Assembly: GCA_016295895.1 (NCBI GenBank)
Contig: JAEDKI010000032.1
Coordinates: 1-14,049, forward strand
DNA from: Clostridiaceae bacterium
GTDB lineage: Bacteria > Bacillota > Clostridia > Oscillospirales > Acutalibacteraceae
Direction of reading: 5' to 3'
Length of the DNA: 14,049 nucleotides
Shown here: positions 6,525 to 14,049 of the stretch, piece by piece
Numbering within the stretch: position 1 is the first letter of the stretch
Layout: each line of letters starts with the position of its first letter
Notes under the pieces: generated by a model
Databases searched by the model: none
What the model saw: the letters and a program-made list of their open reading frames with translations, nothing else
What the model was told of the DNA's origin: nothing
Program-made: the position numbers and the translations under genes

Positions 6525-9475
6525 TATTTCTCGCTCTCCTTAATCTCAAATCCGAGGGTTATTATTTCAAACGGAGAATATTCTATTCTGTCCGTTCTTC
6601 CGATTTCGTCTTCAAGCATGTTCAGAACAACAGCTTCACGCCCGAGGTCAACAACTCCCCTGCCTCCGTTCTGCTCGCTGAGTCTGACAACGATATATTT
6701 TCCGTTTTCCGAAAGCTTGACCGCCTGAAGCCAGAGCGGAGAGAAATCCGTCAGAGAACATTCAACATCGGTTTTTCTCAGAGGAACATTATATTCAAAA
6801 GCAATGCTGTTGATTTCAGCCGAAACCGCATCGCCCGAATGCGGATATATCATATAGCAAAAATCGTGGCTTCCCATGTCGGAGGTCGGGTCGGGTCTTA
6901 TGGTCGCCCTGAGAAGCGAAAGAGCCATAACGCTGTCCTGAGCAGAAACGCCGTATTTGCCCGAATTAATCAGTGCAACGCCGCCGCCCTGCTCCGCCAT
7001 GTCGCACCATTTATGGTGGCAGACCTCAAAGCGTGCCTGCTGCCAGCTTGTGTTGCGATGAGTTTCACGGCGGATAATGCCCGCCGAGGTGTCGCAAAGC
7101 AGTTCACGGCTGAGAACGTTACATCCGAATTCCGCCTTGACAAGCTTATGCTTTTCGTTCCAATCAACTATATTTTCAACTTCAATGCCTCTTGAACGGC
7201 GGAAAAAGCGGATAATCAGCTTCCACGAGCTTTTTTCTGTTGCAAGCGTTGCCGAAAACTCGGCGCATTCTCCGTCTGAACCGATAAATTCAAGCGGTTC
7301 TTTTATTGAAATTTCGCAGGGTCTGTCCTTATAATTCGGCAGAATATCCCATGCATCATAGTTGCCCGGCGTGTCGTGATACATTTTCAGCTTGTTAAAA
7401 TCGCCCTTGACCCATTCACGGCAAAGCTCTTTATCAAAAAGCGAAGCAAAGCTGCCGTCGGGCATAAGTTCGGCGGAATAAAACGGCGTTTCAACATGAT
7501 TATCGCTGACGGTCAGCCAATCCGAGCCGCTTTCACGCTCAATTGAAGCCTTTGAAAGCGCCTTTGCAATCGGCATTGCAAAATAACCCTTTTCGCCCAA
7601 ACGAACCGAGCCTCCGTTTTCATCGGGAACAAAGGTTATATTCTTTCTCGCAAAATTGAGAGTGTTGAAATAATCCTTTTCTCCGCCGATAAGCTCCGAA
7701 AGCTCCTTTTCCATCTGCTCATAATCGGCAATTGCGTCACGGTAAACAGGGGTAATGTGACTGCCGGGCAGGATATCGTGAAACTGATTTATCATCAGCT
7801 TTTTATATAAATTTCTGAGCCTTTCGGCAGGATAATCGCCGCCTTTTTTCATTTTCAGAACGCTTATCAGTTCTGCGTCTCTGAGCATGAATTCAAGAGT
7901 GCGGTTATACTGCTTGAGCTTTGATTTTGTCGTGAATGTGCCCCTGTGCATCTCAAGATACAGCTCGCCGTCCCAGACAGAAAGCTTATCGTTGCCGTCA
8001 AAGTTCTTTTTCAGAAATTCTTTGGCGGTCGTGTGCTCCGTTTCGGGCATAACCGAAAGCTTTTCAAAGCGTCTCATCATTTCAAGCATTTCTTCCGTCG
8101 CTCCGCTGCCGCCGTCGCCGTAGCCGAACATCTGCAAGGTCTGACCGCCCGTGTTTTTATCCTGATAAGCCTCCCAATTGCCCTGAATCTGGCTCGGCAT
8201 ATTCCATGCGATAAAGTGAGTCGGCGGAACGCAGGCGTAAACCTCCGTGCCGTCAATTCCTCTCCAGATAAAGTTATTGTGGGGGAATCTGTTGGTATCG
8301 TTCCATGTTGACATTTTGTTGGAAACGAAATATTTAACTCCGCTCTTTTTCAGAATCTGAGGCAGAATCCAACTGTTGCCGAAAACATCGGGCAGCCAGC
8401 AGTTTTCAACGGTCATGCCGAACTTTTCTCTGTAGTAGCTCTGACCGTAAAGGCATTGACGGATAAGGCTCTCGCAGGAGGGAACGTTGCAATCGGGCTC
8501 GATATACATTGCGCCCGCAGGCTCAAATCTTCCCTCTGCAATTCTCTTTTTAAGCTCTTCAAATACCTCGGGATAGTATTTTTCAACCGTTTCATAGGTA
8601 TAAGCCTGCGTGTGAGCATATCTGAATTCGGGGTATTTATCCATGAGCCGAAGCTGAATCAGAACCGTTCTGAGATTTTTCTGAACGGCATGAATTCTGC
8701 GCCAATAATAAGCGATGTCAAGATGAGAATAAGCAACAAGCGCAACGCTTCCGCTGCCTTTATAGTCTTTATTGGAAAATATGTTTTTGTCAATATAATC
8801 AGCCGCCGCTCTGACGCCGTCGGTTTCAAAGCAGTCAAAATCAATCAGGTTAAGAGCGCAGTCAAGCTCACGGATAACAAGAGCGGAAAAATCCTCGTTG
8901 AACATTCCGCTCTGAGCGGCGTCAAGGAGCAGTTCAATATCATAAACAAGCGACTGAACCGCCTTATCCACAACGGCAATATAACCGCCCTCGAAAATCT
9001 GCCTGCATCCTCTCACGCTCAGGCTCTCGGGGTTTCGCTCGTCATCGGGCTTTGAGCGGTTGTAGCCGACTATTTCAAAATGAAGCTTTCTTCCGCTGAC
9101 ATAATCCGAAAGATTGAGCCGCTCACGGTTAGGATCGATTCCGCCGACATAAACGCCGTTGACCTTTACTATCATTTCAGCCGCTGTTCTGAGCGCAAAG
9201 CAATATTCCTTGCCCTCAAGGCGTTCGGGCAGTTCATAATCCGCTTCGATAAATGCCGTGCCATCGGGAGTAAAATACATATCTCCCTTTTTCAGCTCTC
9301 TCGGCTCATCATCATAGAATTCAAAATTCATTTCGGAAACCTGACGGGCTTCCCGAATTCTGAAATCGGTTATCTCGTTTTTTTCGCTGTAAATATGCCT
9401 TTTGAGCCAGCCGAAGCGCAGATTTATCCACTCCTCGGGTCTCATGCTTCTTCTTTCAACCTTTATGTGTGCCAT
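6524..9475 (-). CDS. GH38 alpha-mannosidase, cytosolic
   Basis: This 983-residue family GH38 retaining alpha-mannosidase should release mannose from alpha-mannosides. The catalytic domain starts near residue 243. Visible motifs are SHLDIAYYW with zinc ligands H251 and D253; LPDVFGNSW (361-369) with probable nucleophile D363; GYGDGGSG (451-458); ELYLEMHRGTFTT (504-516); and NQFHDILPGS (563-572) with probable zinc ligand H566. The C-terminal half is the beta-sandwich region of GH38. Residues 1-240 form the N-terminal extension common in bacterial members. There is no signal peptide, so the substrate must be imported or made inside the cell. It is the second gene of the operon, starting 9 bases after the NifU-like stop, with GAGG 7 bases before its ATG, and it runs into pgcA with one shared base. 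Family assignment is secure; linkage preference is unknown. Confidence 0.95.
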   Translation of the reverse strand: MAHIKVERRSMRPEEWINLRFGWLKRHIYSEKNEITDFRIREARQVSEMNFEFYDDEPRELKKGDMYFTPDGTAFIEADYELPERLEGKEYCFALRTAAEMIVKVNGVYVGGIDPNRERLNLSDYVSGRKLHFEIVGYNRSKPDDERNPESLSVRGCRQIFEGGYIAVVDKAVQSLVYDIELLLDAAQSGMFNEDFSALVIRELDCALNLIDFDCFETDGVRAAADYIDKNIFSNKDYKGSGSVALVAYSHLDIAYYWRRIHAVQKNLRTVLIQLRLMDKYPEFRYAHTQAYTYETVEKYYPEVFEELKKRIAEGRFEPAGAMYIEPDCNVPSCESLIRQCLYGQSYYREKFGMTVENCWLPDVFGNSWILPQILKKSGVKYFVSNKMSTWNDTNRFPHNNFIWRGIDGTEVYACVPPTHFIAWNMPSQIQGNWEAYQDKNTGGQTLQMFGYGDGGSGATEEMLEMMRRFEKLSVMPETEHTTAKEFLKKNFDGNDKLSVWDGELYLEMHRGTFTTKSKLKQYNRTLEFMLRDAELISVLKMKKGGDYPAERLRNLYKKLMINQFHDILPGSHITPVYRDAIADYEQMEKELSELIGGEKDYFNTLNFARKNITFVPDENGGSVRLGEKGYFAMPIAKALSKASIERESGSDWLTVSDNHVETPFYSAELMPDGSFASLFDKELCREWVKGDFNKLKMYHDTPGNYDAWDILPNYKDRPCEISIKEPLEFIGSDGECAEFSATLATEKSSWKLIIRFFRRSRGIEVENIVDWNEKHKLVKAEFGCNVLSRELLCDTSAGIIRRETHRNTSWQQARFEVCHHKWCDMAEQGGGVALINSGKYGVSAQDSVMALSLLRATIRPDPTSDMGSHDFCYMIYPHSGDAVSAEINSIAFEYNVPLRKTDVECSLTDFSPLWLQAVKLSENGKYIVVRLSEQNGGRGVVDLGREAVVLNMLEDEIGRTDRIEYSPFEIITLGFEIKESEK

Positions 9476-9484
9476 AATTCAACC

Positions 9485-9718
9485 TCATACATCCTGAAAA
9501 TAGGGCTTTTTTCTGATTCCGATAACCTTGACGCTCTCACCGAGATCTTTTTCTATCCGATGTTCAATCCAGGAAAGACAGCGGTCAAGAATCAGGCATT
9601 TTGAACATTCGCCCTGCAAAAGCACGGTTATTTCGTCGCCCTCACGCTTGACAAAGGTTATTTCTCCTCCGTCGCCCTGAAGCCGTTCACGGATATAACC
9701 GTTGATGTATTCTTCCAT
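9485..9718 (-). CDS. NifU C-terminal-like small protein (putative Fe-S carrier)
   Basis: This 77-residue protein resembles the NifU C-terminal/Nfu domain: an early GDGGEI (15-20), an alternating strand VLLQGECSKC (32-41), then a helix. NifU-type domains hold a 4Fe-4S cluster between two subunits through a CxxC pair; here C38 and C41 fit, and an extra C47 follows. The usual text after the cysteines (small residues and a proline) is replaced by LILDRC, so function as a carrier is likely but unproven. It is the promoter-proximal gene, with GGAGG 8 bases before the ATG, and there is no other Fe-S assembly gene in view. Its coupling to a mannosidase has no obvious biochemical reason, since GH38 uses zinc. 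Confidence 0.75.
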   Translation of the reverse strand: MEEYINGYIRERLQGDGGEITFVKREGDEITVLLQGECSKCLILDRCLSWIEHRIEKDLGESVKVIGIRKKPYFQDV

Positions 9719-9749
9719 TTGTTTATCCTCCGAGGCAATATTTAATTAA

Positions 9750-9778
9750 AGTATAGCATTCCGAAAACGCCGTATCAA
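9750..9778 (-). promoter_or_regulatory. Sigma-A promoter of the NifU-like / GH38 / pgcA operon
   Basis: Read on the minus strand: -35 TTGATA (9778-9773), 17-base spacer, -10 TATACT (9755-9750), each one mismatch from consensus. It is about 25 bases from the GGAGG of the NifU-like gene. Confidence 0.82.
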
Positions 9779-9839
9779 CACTAAAACGCAAAAAAATGAC
9801 AAAAAATATTAATTTATGCTGTTAAAAGCAGCAATTATG

Positions 9840-9848
9840 TGATAGAAT
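9840..9848 (+). promoter_or_regulatory. Probable extended -10 promoter of the nnr operon
   Basis: TGATAGAAT (TG at 9840-9841, TAGAAT at 9843-9848) fits an extended -10 element. No good -35 is seen 17 bases upstream; instead an inverted repeat TGCTG-N7-CAGCA (9817-9833) occupies that place. Start-site position is about 9855, 23 bases before the nnr ATG. Confidence 0.5.
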
Positions 9849-9865
9849 TAAATCAAACCAATAAC

Positions 9866-9869
9866 GGAG
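9866..9869 (+). promoter_or_regulatory. Ribosome binding site fixing the nnr start
   Basis: GGAG lies 8 bases before the ATG at 9878. An in-frame ATG at 9839 overlaps the putative -10 element and has no ribosome site, so it is not the start. Confidence 0.8.
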
Positions 9870-9877
9870 TGATAGAA

Positions 9878-11425
9878 ATGTTTGTTGTCACGAGCAATCA
9901 GATGTATCAGGCTGAATGCAATGCGGTTAAAAGGGGTATTTCGTTCCCTCAACTCATGGAAAACGCAGGGCAGGCATGCGCAAAAATAATAAAAAATCAA
10001 TTCAAGATAAGCAGGGAGAATCCCAAAAAGATTCTTATTATCTGCGGAAAGGGCAAAAACGGCGGCGACGGCTTTGTTATCGCACGAAAAATGTGGGAAT
10101 ACGGCTGTAACGTTACCGTCATGCTCGCCTGCGGCGAACCGAAAGCAAAGGACGCAATCGATATGTTCTCGCTCGTTGAAACCGCAGGAATCGACATCGT
10201 TCGCTATGACAATAATCTTTATCTGTTAAAGCCGCTTATCGACGGAGCTGACATAATCGTTGAAGCGGTTTTCGGAACGGGCTTTTCGGGCAAGCTCAGC
10301 GACTCCCTGAGCGCATTGGCTCAGACGGTGAATTTTTCAAAGGCTCCGCTTGTTTCAATAGATGTTCCCGCAGGCGTTGACTGCGACAGCGCATCGGCTC
10401 AAGGGACGGTTTTCAAGGCGGATATGACCATCGCCGTTTCAGCATATAAACCCGTTCATATTATGAAGCCCTGCTGTTCCTATTGTGGAAAAACCGTCGT
10501 TGCGGATATCGGCATAACCGACGGAGATTTCGGAAATCTTGACAGCGTTGCCTGCTTCACTCTCGGAGCGGGCGATATAAAGAAAATGCTCCCGAAGCGC
10601 AAGCCCGTTTCAAACAAAGGCACCTACGGTCACGCTCTCTGCGTTTGCGGAAGCGTCAGAATGCCCGGAGCGGCTTGCCTTGCAGTCGGCGGTGCGCTCA
10701 GAAGCGGAGCGGGTCTTGTTACTGCGGCGTTTCCTCAGAGCGCATACCCCGCAATCGCATCAAAGCTTACCGAGCCTTTGCTTCTGCCGCTTGAAACGAA
10801 TTTTGAGGGCACTTTTGCTTTTTCGGCAACGGGAGATATCCTCAGAGCCGCAGAAAGAGCAAGCTCGGTTTTGATTGGCTGCGGAATGGGCTTCAATAAA
10901 GACACAACAAGAATTGTCACAAATCTCGTTAAAGAGCTGAAAATTCCGATGATAATCGACGCTGACGGAATAAATGCGCTGAGCACAAATATAGATGTAT
11001 TGAAAGAAGCTCAGGCGCCCGTCATCATAACGCCCCATCCGGGCGAAATGAGCCGCATATGCGGCAAAAGCGTTGCGGAAATCGTTACAAATCCGATTTC
11101 TGTTGCTTATGAATTTGCGGCTGAATACGGCGTTACGGTTGTTCTCAAAACCGCCAACACCGTTGTCTGCGGAGGCAAACCTGCACGGATTTATGTTAAT
11201 TCAACCGGCAATGCAGGGCTTGCAAGGGGCGGAAGCGGCGATCTGCTCGCAGGCATGACGGTTTCGCTTGTCGCTCAGGGAATGCCTGCGTTTGATGCGG
11301 CGGTCTGCTCGGTTTTTCTCCACGGCATGAGTGCCGACGAGGTTGCCGGAAAAACCTCGATGAGAGGAATGCTCCCGAGCGATGTCCTTAATAACCTGCC
11401 TGAGCTTTTTTCAAAATTTGAATAG
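9878..11425 (+). CDS. nnr: Bifunctional NAD(P)HX epimerase / ADP-dependent NAD(P)HX dehydratase
   Basis: This 515-residue metabolite-repair enzyme restores NADH and NADPH that were damaged by hydration. Residues 1 to about 215 are the YjeF-N epimerase, with GKGKNGGDG (57-65) and DVPAGVD (162-168). Residues about 235-515 are the ribokinase-like dehydratase, with KGTYGHA (247-253), IGCGMG (333-338), DADG (361-364), TPHPGEM (385-391) and GGSGDLLAG (451-459), where D455 sits at the catalytic position. The length and the fused order match the usual bacterial enzyme. It is the first gene of a rightward set and is followed after 11 bases by a lipoprotein gene. It is a housekeeping function, so its neighbours need not be related to it. 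Confidence 0.95.
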   Translation: MFVVTSNQMYQAECNAVKRGISFPQLMENAGQACAKIIKNQFKISRENPKKILIICGKGKNGGDGFVIARKMWEYGCNVTVMLACGEPKAKDAIDMFSLVETAGIDIVRYDNNLYLLKPLIDGADIIVEAVFGTGFSGKLSDSLSALAQTVNFSKAPLVSIDVPAGVDCDSASAQGTVFKADMTIAVSAYKPVHIMKPCCSYCGKTVVADIGITDGDFGNLDSVACFTLGAGDIKKMLPKRKPVSNKGTYGHALCVCGSVRMPGAACLAVGGALRSGAGLVTAAFPQSAYPAIASKLTEPLLLPLETNFEGTFAFSATGDILRAAERASSVLIGCGMGFNKDTTRIVTNLVKELKIPMIIDADGINALSTNIDVLKEAQAPVIITPHPGEMSRICGKSVAEIVTNPISVAYEFAAEYGVTVVLKTANTVVCGGKPARIYVNSTGNAGLARGGSGDLLAGMTVSLVAQGMPAFDAAVCSVFLHGMSADEVAGKTSMRGMLPSDVLNNLPELFSKFE

Positions 11426-11436
11426 CAGGTGATTTT

Positions 11437-11955
11437 TTGAAAAGAGCTTTTTCGGTTTTTGCCGCATTGCTTCTCTTGCTTGCGGCAGGATGTGAAAAGA
11501 AAAGCATTTCAAAAGACGCTCCCCCGCCCGTTCCTGCCTCGTTCACGGCGAACATCAAGGCGGTCTACGGCGACACGGAAATGACGGCGTTATTCACTCA
11601 AAAAAGCGCCGACAGCTTTGAAATTCAAATGCTCTCCCCCGAAATTCTGAAACCACTCGCCCTTTCCTACGCTTCGGATATCTGCACGGTAACATATGAC
11701 GGGCTGAAATTTGAAACGGATCTGACAAGATTCCCGCAAACCGCTTTCGGCGCTCTGCTCACTCAATCTCTAACGGACACGGCGCAGGGAATCGATGTTC
11801 AAAAGACCTATGCCGACGGTATCTGGACCTACACGGGTACGGGCGAAAGAGGAGTTTTCGTTTTAACTCAGGACGCTGAAACGGGAGCATGGCTCGGGCT
11901 TGAAATCGAGGGTGCGCCCCTGCATGTTGAATTTTCGGATTTCGTTATTAATTAA
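11437..11955 (+). CDS. Small secreted lipoprotein, possibly LolA-like fold
   Basis: This 172-residue protein starts with a TTG codon at 11437. AGGTG lies 5 bases before it, and the predicted N-terminus (Met, Lys, Arg, then a leucine-rich core) makes sense only from here. The lipobox LAAGC puts the lipidated cysteine at residue 19, so it should be anchored to the outer face of the membrane. The mature part is beta-rich, opening with FTANIKAVYGDTEM and alternating short strands. This recalls the LolA/LppX-like lipoproteins of Clostridia, which bind hydrophobic ligands, but I see no diagnostic motif and do not assign a function. It has a small 11-base gap after nnr and 34 bases before the glycosidase, with no terminator on either side, so it is probably co-transcribed with both. 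Confidence 0.85.
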   Translation: MKRAFSVFAALLLLLAAGCEKKSISKDAPPPVPASFTANIKAVYGDTEMTALFTQKSADSFEIQMLSPEILKPLALSYASDICTVTYDGLKFETDLTRFPQTAFGALLTQSLTDTAQGIDVQKTYADGIWTYTGTGERGVFVLTQDAETGAWLGLEIEGAPLHVEFSDFVIN

Positions 11956-11977
11956 AGCAATAAACAATTGAAGATAA

Positions 11978-11981
11978 AGGA
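11978..11981 (+). promoter_or_regulatory. Ribosome binding site fixing the GH63-like glycosidase start
   Basis: AGGA (in AAAGGATG) lies 8 bases before the ATG at 11990. The in-frame ATG at 11981, three codons earlier, overlaps this site and has no good site of its own. Confidence 0.65.
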
Positions 11982-11989
11982 TGATTAAA

Positions 11990-14049
11990 ATGGTTTATTC
12001 TCGCTGCTTCCCCGCATGGGGACCCTACGGCAAGAAATATATGGGAATATCCCGCATTGCCGAGCACGAATTTGCAAAAGGAGTTCGGTTTGACCTGACC
12101 GTTGCCCCCGCAATATTCGGCGGCGACATCAAAGTGCCGAACGCCACCCTTCCATCGGGTTGCCATCCGTGGAGATGCAGCCCCGACTATTCGATTTTTA
12201 CATACAGGCACGACCTTGAATGGAAAGACAAGGTTTACGCCGAGGTTTCCTATGTCCGCCTGACTGATGAAAGCACGCTTATCCGCACGGAAATAGTCAA
12301 TAATTCCGAACTGATTCAAAACTGCGTTATCAATTTCTTCGAGTCAATCGAATATCCCTCTCCGGATTATTGCAGACTTTCTTTGCCCGAAAAATGCGCT
12401 TTCAAAAAAGCTGTTGAATATGACAGCTACGATTATGCGGTTAAAAGGCCGTGGGATGAGCAAAATGCCGACGGCTTCAAAAAAGGCGAATTTGCGGATA
12501 ACCGCTTTGTCGGCGGCTTCGGCTTGGGCGACAGAGCGGGAAAATGGCATATGCCTCACCGCTATCTTCCGCCCTTCGGCTCGGAAAAGGGCGACAGCCT
12601 TTCGCTCACGCTCCGTTGCGATAACAGCTTTGAAAACGCCGTTCTCGCAGTCAGATACAGAACCTCCGACATAAACTATGAGCAGGGAAAAATGGTTGGC
12701 GTAAATTACATTCCGAGCGAAAAAAGCTCCGCCTTTCTTCTTAACGGCGAAAAAACGGTTTTTGCTCCGACAGACGAGCTTTCAACGGTTTTTATTCCTC
12801 TCGGCAAAGTTGAGAAAGGAGATTTTAAAATTTCTCTTGAAGCTCTCGGCACGGGCGGAATTGAGTTTGACTTTTTCTGCATTTGCGAAAAGAACGACGC
12901 TTCCGAAATTATTACAGAAACGGCAAAATACGGTTATGTTCCCGAATTTTCGGCAGAAGCTCAGCCCGACGGAGGATATAAAACCGTTTGCAAATATCCC
13001 TGCGTTGACGGAGACTTTATTCTTCGCACCTTTAACGGCAACACCCGTCTGCGTGAAATCGCAACAGGTGCGCTTGAGGACTGCATGACGGCGAGGCTCT
13101 CAAACTCCGACCCGACCTTTGACGATGTCACGGAAAGTTTTACGGGTTCATTCTCTCGCAAGCACAGCGATGACGGATTTTTCAATAATGCAATAATTCA
13201 TACGATTTTTGTTGAGCCTCACGGCAGACATATTGAATACGCCGTTATATCAAAGGGCGAAACCGAATATAAATCAGCCGTGGAATATGAAAAGATTTAT
13301 AATTCACGCCTTGAAGAAGCCGCTCCCGTTTCACTCAATCGGGACGGCAAGAAATACGAGCAAAGCTATGATATCCTTAAAGCCACGGTTATGACAAACG
13401 CCGTATATCCGATTTATAAGCACGGCGAATACATTATCCACCACACGCCCGGCAAGCGTTGGGACTGCCTTTACACATGGGATTCGGGCTTTATCGGGCT
13501 TGGTATGCTCGATTATTCGGAGCGTTTCGCCGAATACAGCCTTGACACCTATCTGAGCGATGAAAGCAACCCTGACTATGCGTTTCTTCACCACGGTTCG
13601 CCCGTTCCCGTTCAGATGTATCTCTATCTTGAAATGCTCAAACGAAGCAACGATAAATCAAAGCTTCTTGCAATGTATCCGAGAGCAAAGCTTTATTATG
13701 ATTTTCTTGCGGGCAAGGTCAGAGGCTCCACAACCGCAAAGCTCAAAAGCGGGCTGACCACAACCTATGACTATTTCTATTCAACAAGCGGTATGGACGA
13801 TTATCCCGCTCAGGTGGCGATGATGGACAGAAACATCCGTGACACCACCGCTCCCGTTATTTCAACCTCACAGCTTATCAGATGCGGCAAAATTCTGCGA
13901 ATGGCGGCATCAAAGCTCGGCAAGGCTGACGACGCCTCGGAATACACCGCCGACATTGAAAGGCTGACAAACGCCCTGACCGAATACTCATGGGACGAAA
14001 AGAGCGGATATTTCAGCTATGTTCTTCACGATAAGGACTATAATCCCAC
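11990..14049 (+). CDS. GH63-like (alpha/alpha)6-barrel glycosidase, truncated by the window edge
   Basis: The frame is open from 11990 to the end of the window, giving at least 686 residues without a stop. Residues 1 to about 440 are a beta-rich N-terminal region with two apparent sandwich parts. The rest begins an (alpha/alpha)6 barrel like GH63/mannosylglycerate hydrolase-type enzymes: WDCLYTWDSGF (about 492-502, with D498), the LHHGSPVP segment, SGMDDYP (about 600-606, with D603 and D604) and WDEKSGYFSY near the visible end. GH63 members are inverting enzymes acting on alpha-glucosides or mannosylglycerate; the linkage here cannot be read. There is no signal peptide, so it is cytosolic like the GH38 enzyme on the other side of the divergent region. 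The catalytic base expected later in the barrel is beyond the window. An alternative is another clan GH-G/GH-L family such as GH37 or GH15. Confidence 0.8.
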   Translation, partial: MVYSRCFPAWGPYGKKYMGISRIAEHEFAKGVRFDLTVAPAIFGGDIKVPNATLPSGCHPWRCSPDYSIFTYRHDLEWKDKVYAEVSYVRLTDESTLIRTEIVNNSELIQNCVINFFESIEYPSPDYCRLSLPEKCAFKKAVEYDSYDYAVKRPWDEQNADGFKKGEFADNRFVGGFGLGDRAGKWHMPHRYLPPFGSEKGDSLSLTLRCDNSFENAVLAVRYRTSDINYEQGKMVGVNYIPSEKSSAFLLNGEKTVFAPTDELSTVFIPLGKVEKGDFKISLEALGTGGIEFDFFCICEKNDASEIITETAKYGYVPEFSAEAQPDGGYKTVCKYPCVDGDFILRTFNGNTRLREIATGALEDCMTARLSNSDPTFDDVTESFTGSFSRKHSDDGFFNNAIIHTIFVEPHGRHIEYAVISKGETEYKSAVEYEKIYNSRLEEAAPVSLNRDGKKYEQSYDILKATVMTNAVYPIYKHGEYIIHHTPGKRWDCLYTWDSGFIGLGMLDYSERFAEYSLDTYLSDESNPDYAFLHHGSPVPVQMYLYLEMLKRSNDKSKLLAMYPRAKLYYDFLAGKVRGSTTAKLKSGLTTTYDYFYSTSGMDDYPAQVAMMDRNIRDTTAPVISTSQLIRCGKILRMAASKLGKADDASEYTADIERLTNALTEYSWDEKSGYFSYVLHDKDYNP

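Noticed and set aside
6482..7195. Rightward open frame (237 codons) opposite GH38/pgcA
   Set aside because: Its sequence is the shadow of the mannosidase C-terminus; no ribosome site or domain supports it. The same applies to the frames at 1140-1652, 8456-9055 and 9080-9604.
12414..13757. Several short frames on both strands within the GH63-like region (for example 12762-13088 plus, 13331-13594 minus)
   Set aside because: A single uninterrupted frame from 11990 to the window end with recognisable glycosidase motifs explains the whole stretch; the short frames overlap it in other registers.
1..14049. Insertion sequence, phage genes, restriction or CRISPR-Cas defence system
   Set aside because: No transposase, integrase, nuclease or terminal inverted repeats are visible; apart from the left-edge toxin-like remnant the genes are metabolic or secreted.

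Overview
The window suggests a low-to-mid-GC Gram-positive of the class Clostridia, probably a gut or rumen Oscillospiraceae/Ruminococcaceae-type organism. The reasons are strong AGGAG/GGAGG ribosome sites, consensus sigma-A promoters with 17-base spacers, a T-box leader, a secreted CotH-family protein, a Firmicute-type phosphoglucomutase (PgcA) and a Clostridia-style lipoprotein. This placement is inferred from gene content; no marker gene is present.

Layout from left to right. Positions 1-150 look like the right half of a type I toxin-antitoxin locus. The last ten codons of a small hydrophobic, lysine-tailed peptide run rightward. A consensus leftward promoter would make a short antisense RNA ending at a shared hairpin terminator. 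Positions 213-2531 (minus) encode an unusual three-part protein: XRE helix-turn-helix, cupin, and an acyl-CoA synthetase of the medium-chain type. It is preceded at 2563-2830 by a complete T-box riboswitch with its own promoter and terminator. Positions 2934-4772 (minus) encode a secreted CotH-family protein with its own promoter and terminator. Positions 4896-9718 (minus) form a three-gene operon: an orphan NifU C-terminal-like protein, a GH38 alpha-mannosidase and the phosphoglucomutase pgcA, with 9-base and 1-base junctions.

A 159-base divergent region (9719-9877) separates this from a rightward operon. That operon holds bifunctional NAD(P)HX repair enzyme nnr, a small lipoprotein with a TTG start, and a GH63-like (alpha/alpha)6 glycosidase that runs off the right edge.

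How the genes may work together (inference): the GH38 and GH63-like enzymes, neither with a signal peptide, sit on either side of the divergent region. They could trim imported alpha-linked oligosaccharides in the cytosol, with PgcA handling hexose phosphate. Separately, the T-box ties the acyl-CoA synthetase to uncharged tRNA, most likely tRNA-Ile. T-boxes switch genes on during amino-acid starvation, so the enzyme probably serves amino-acid supply, for example by activating a scavenged short branched-chain acid for reductive carboxylation to a 2-oxo acid. That regulatory pairing is the most interesting item here.
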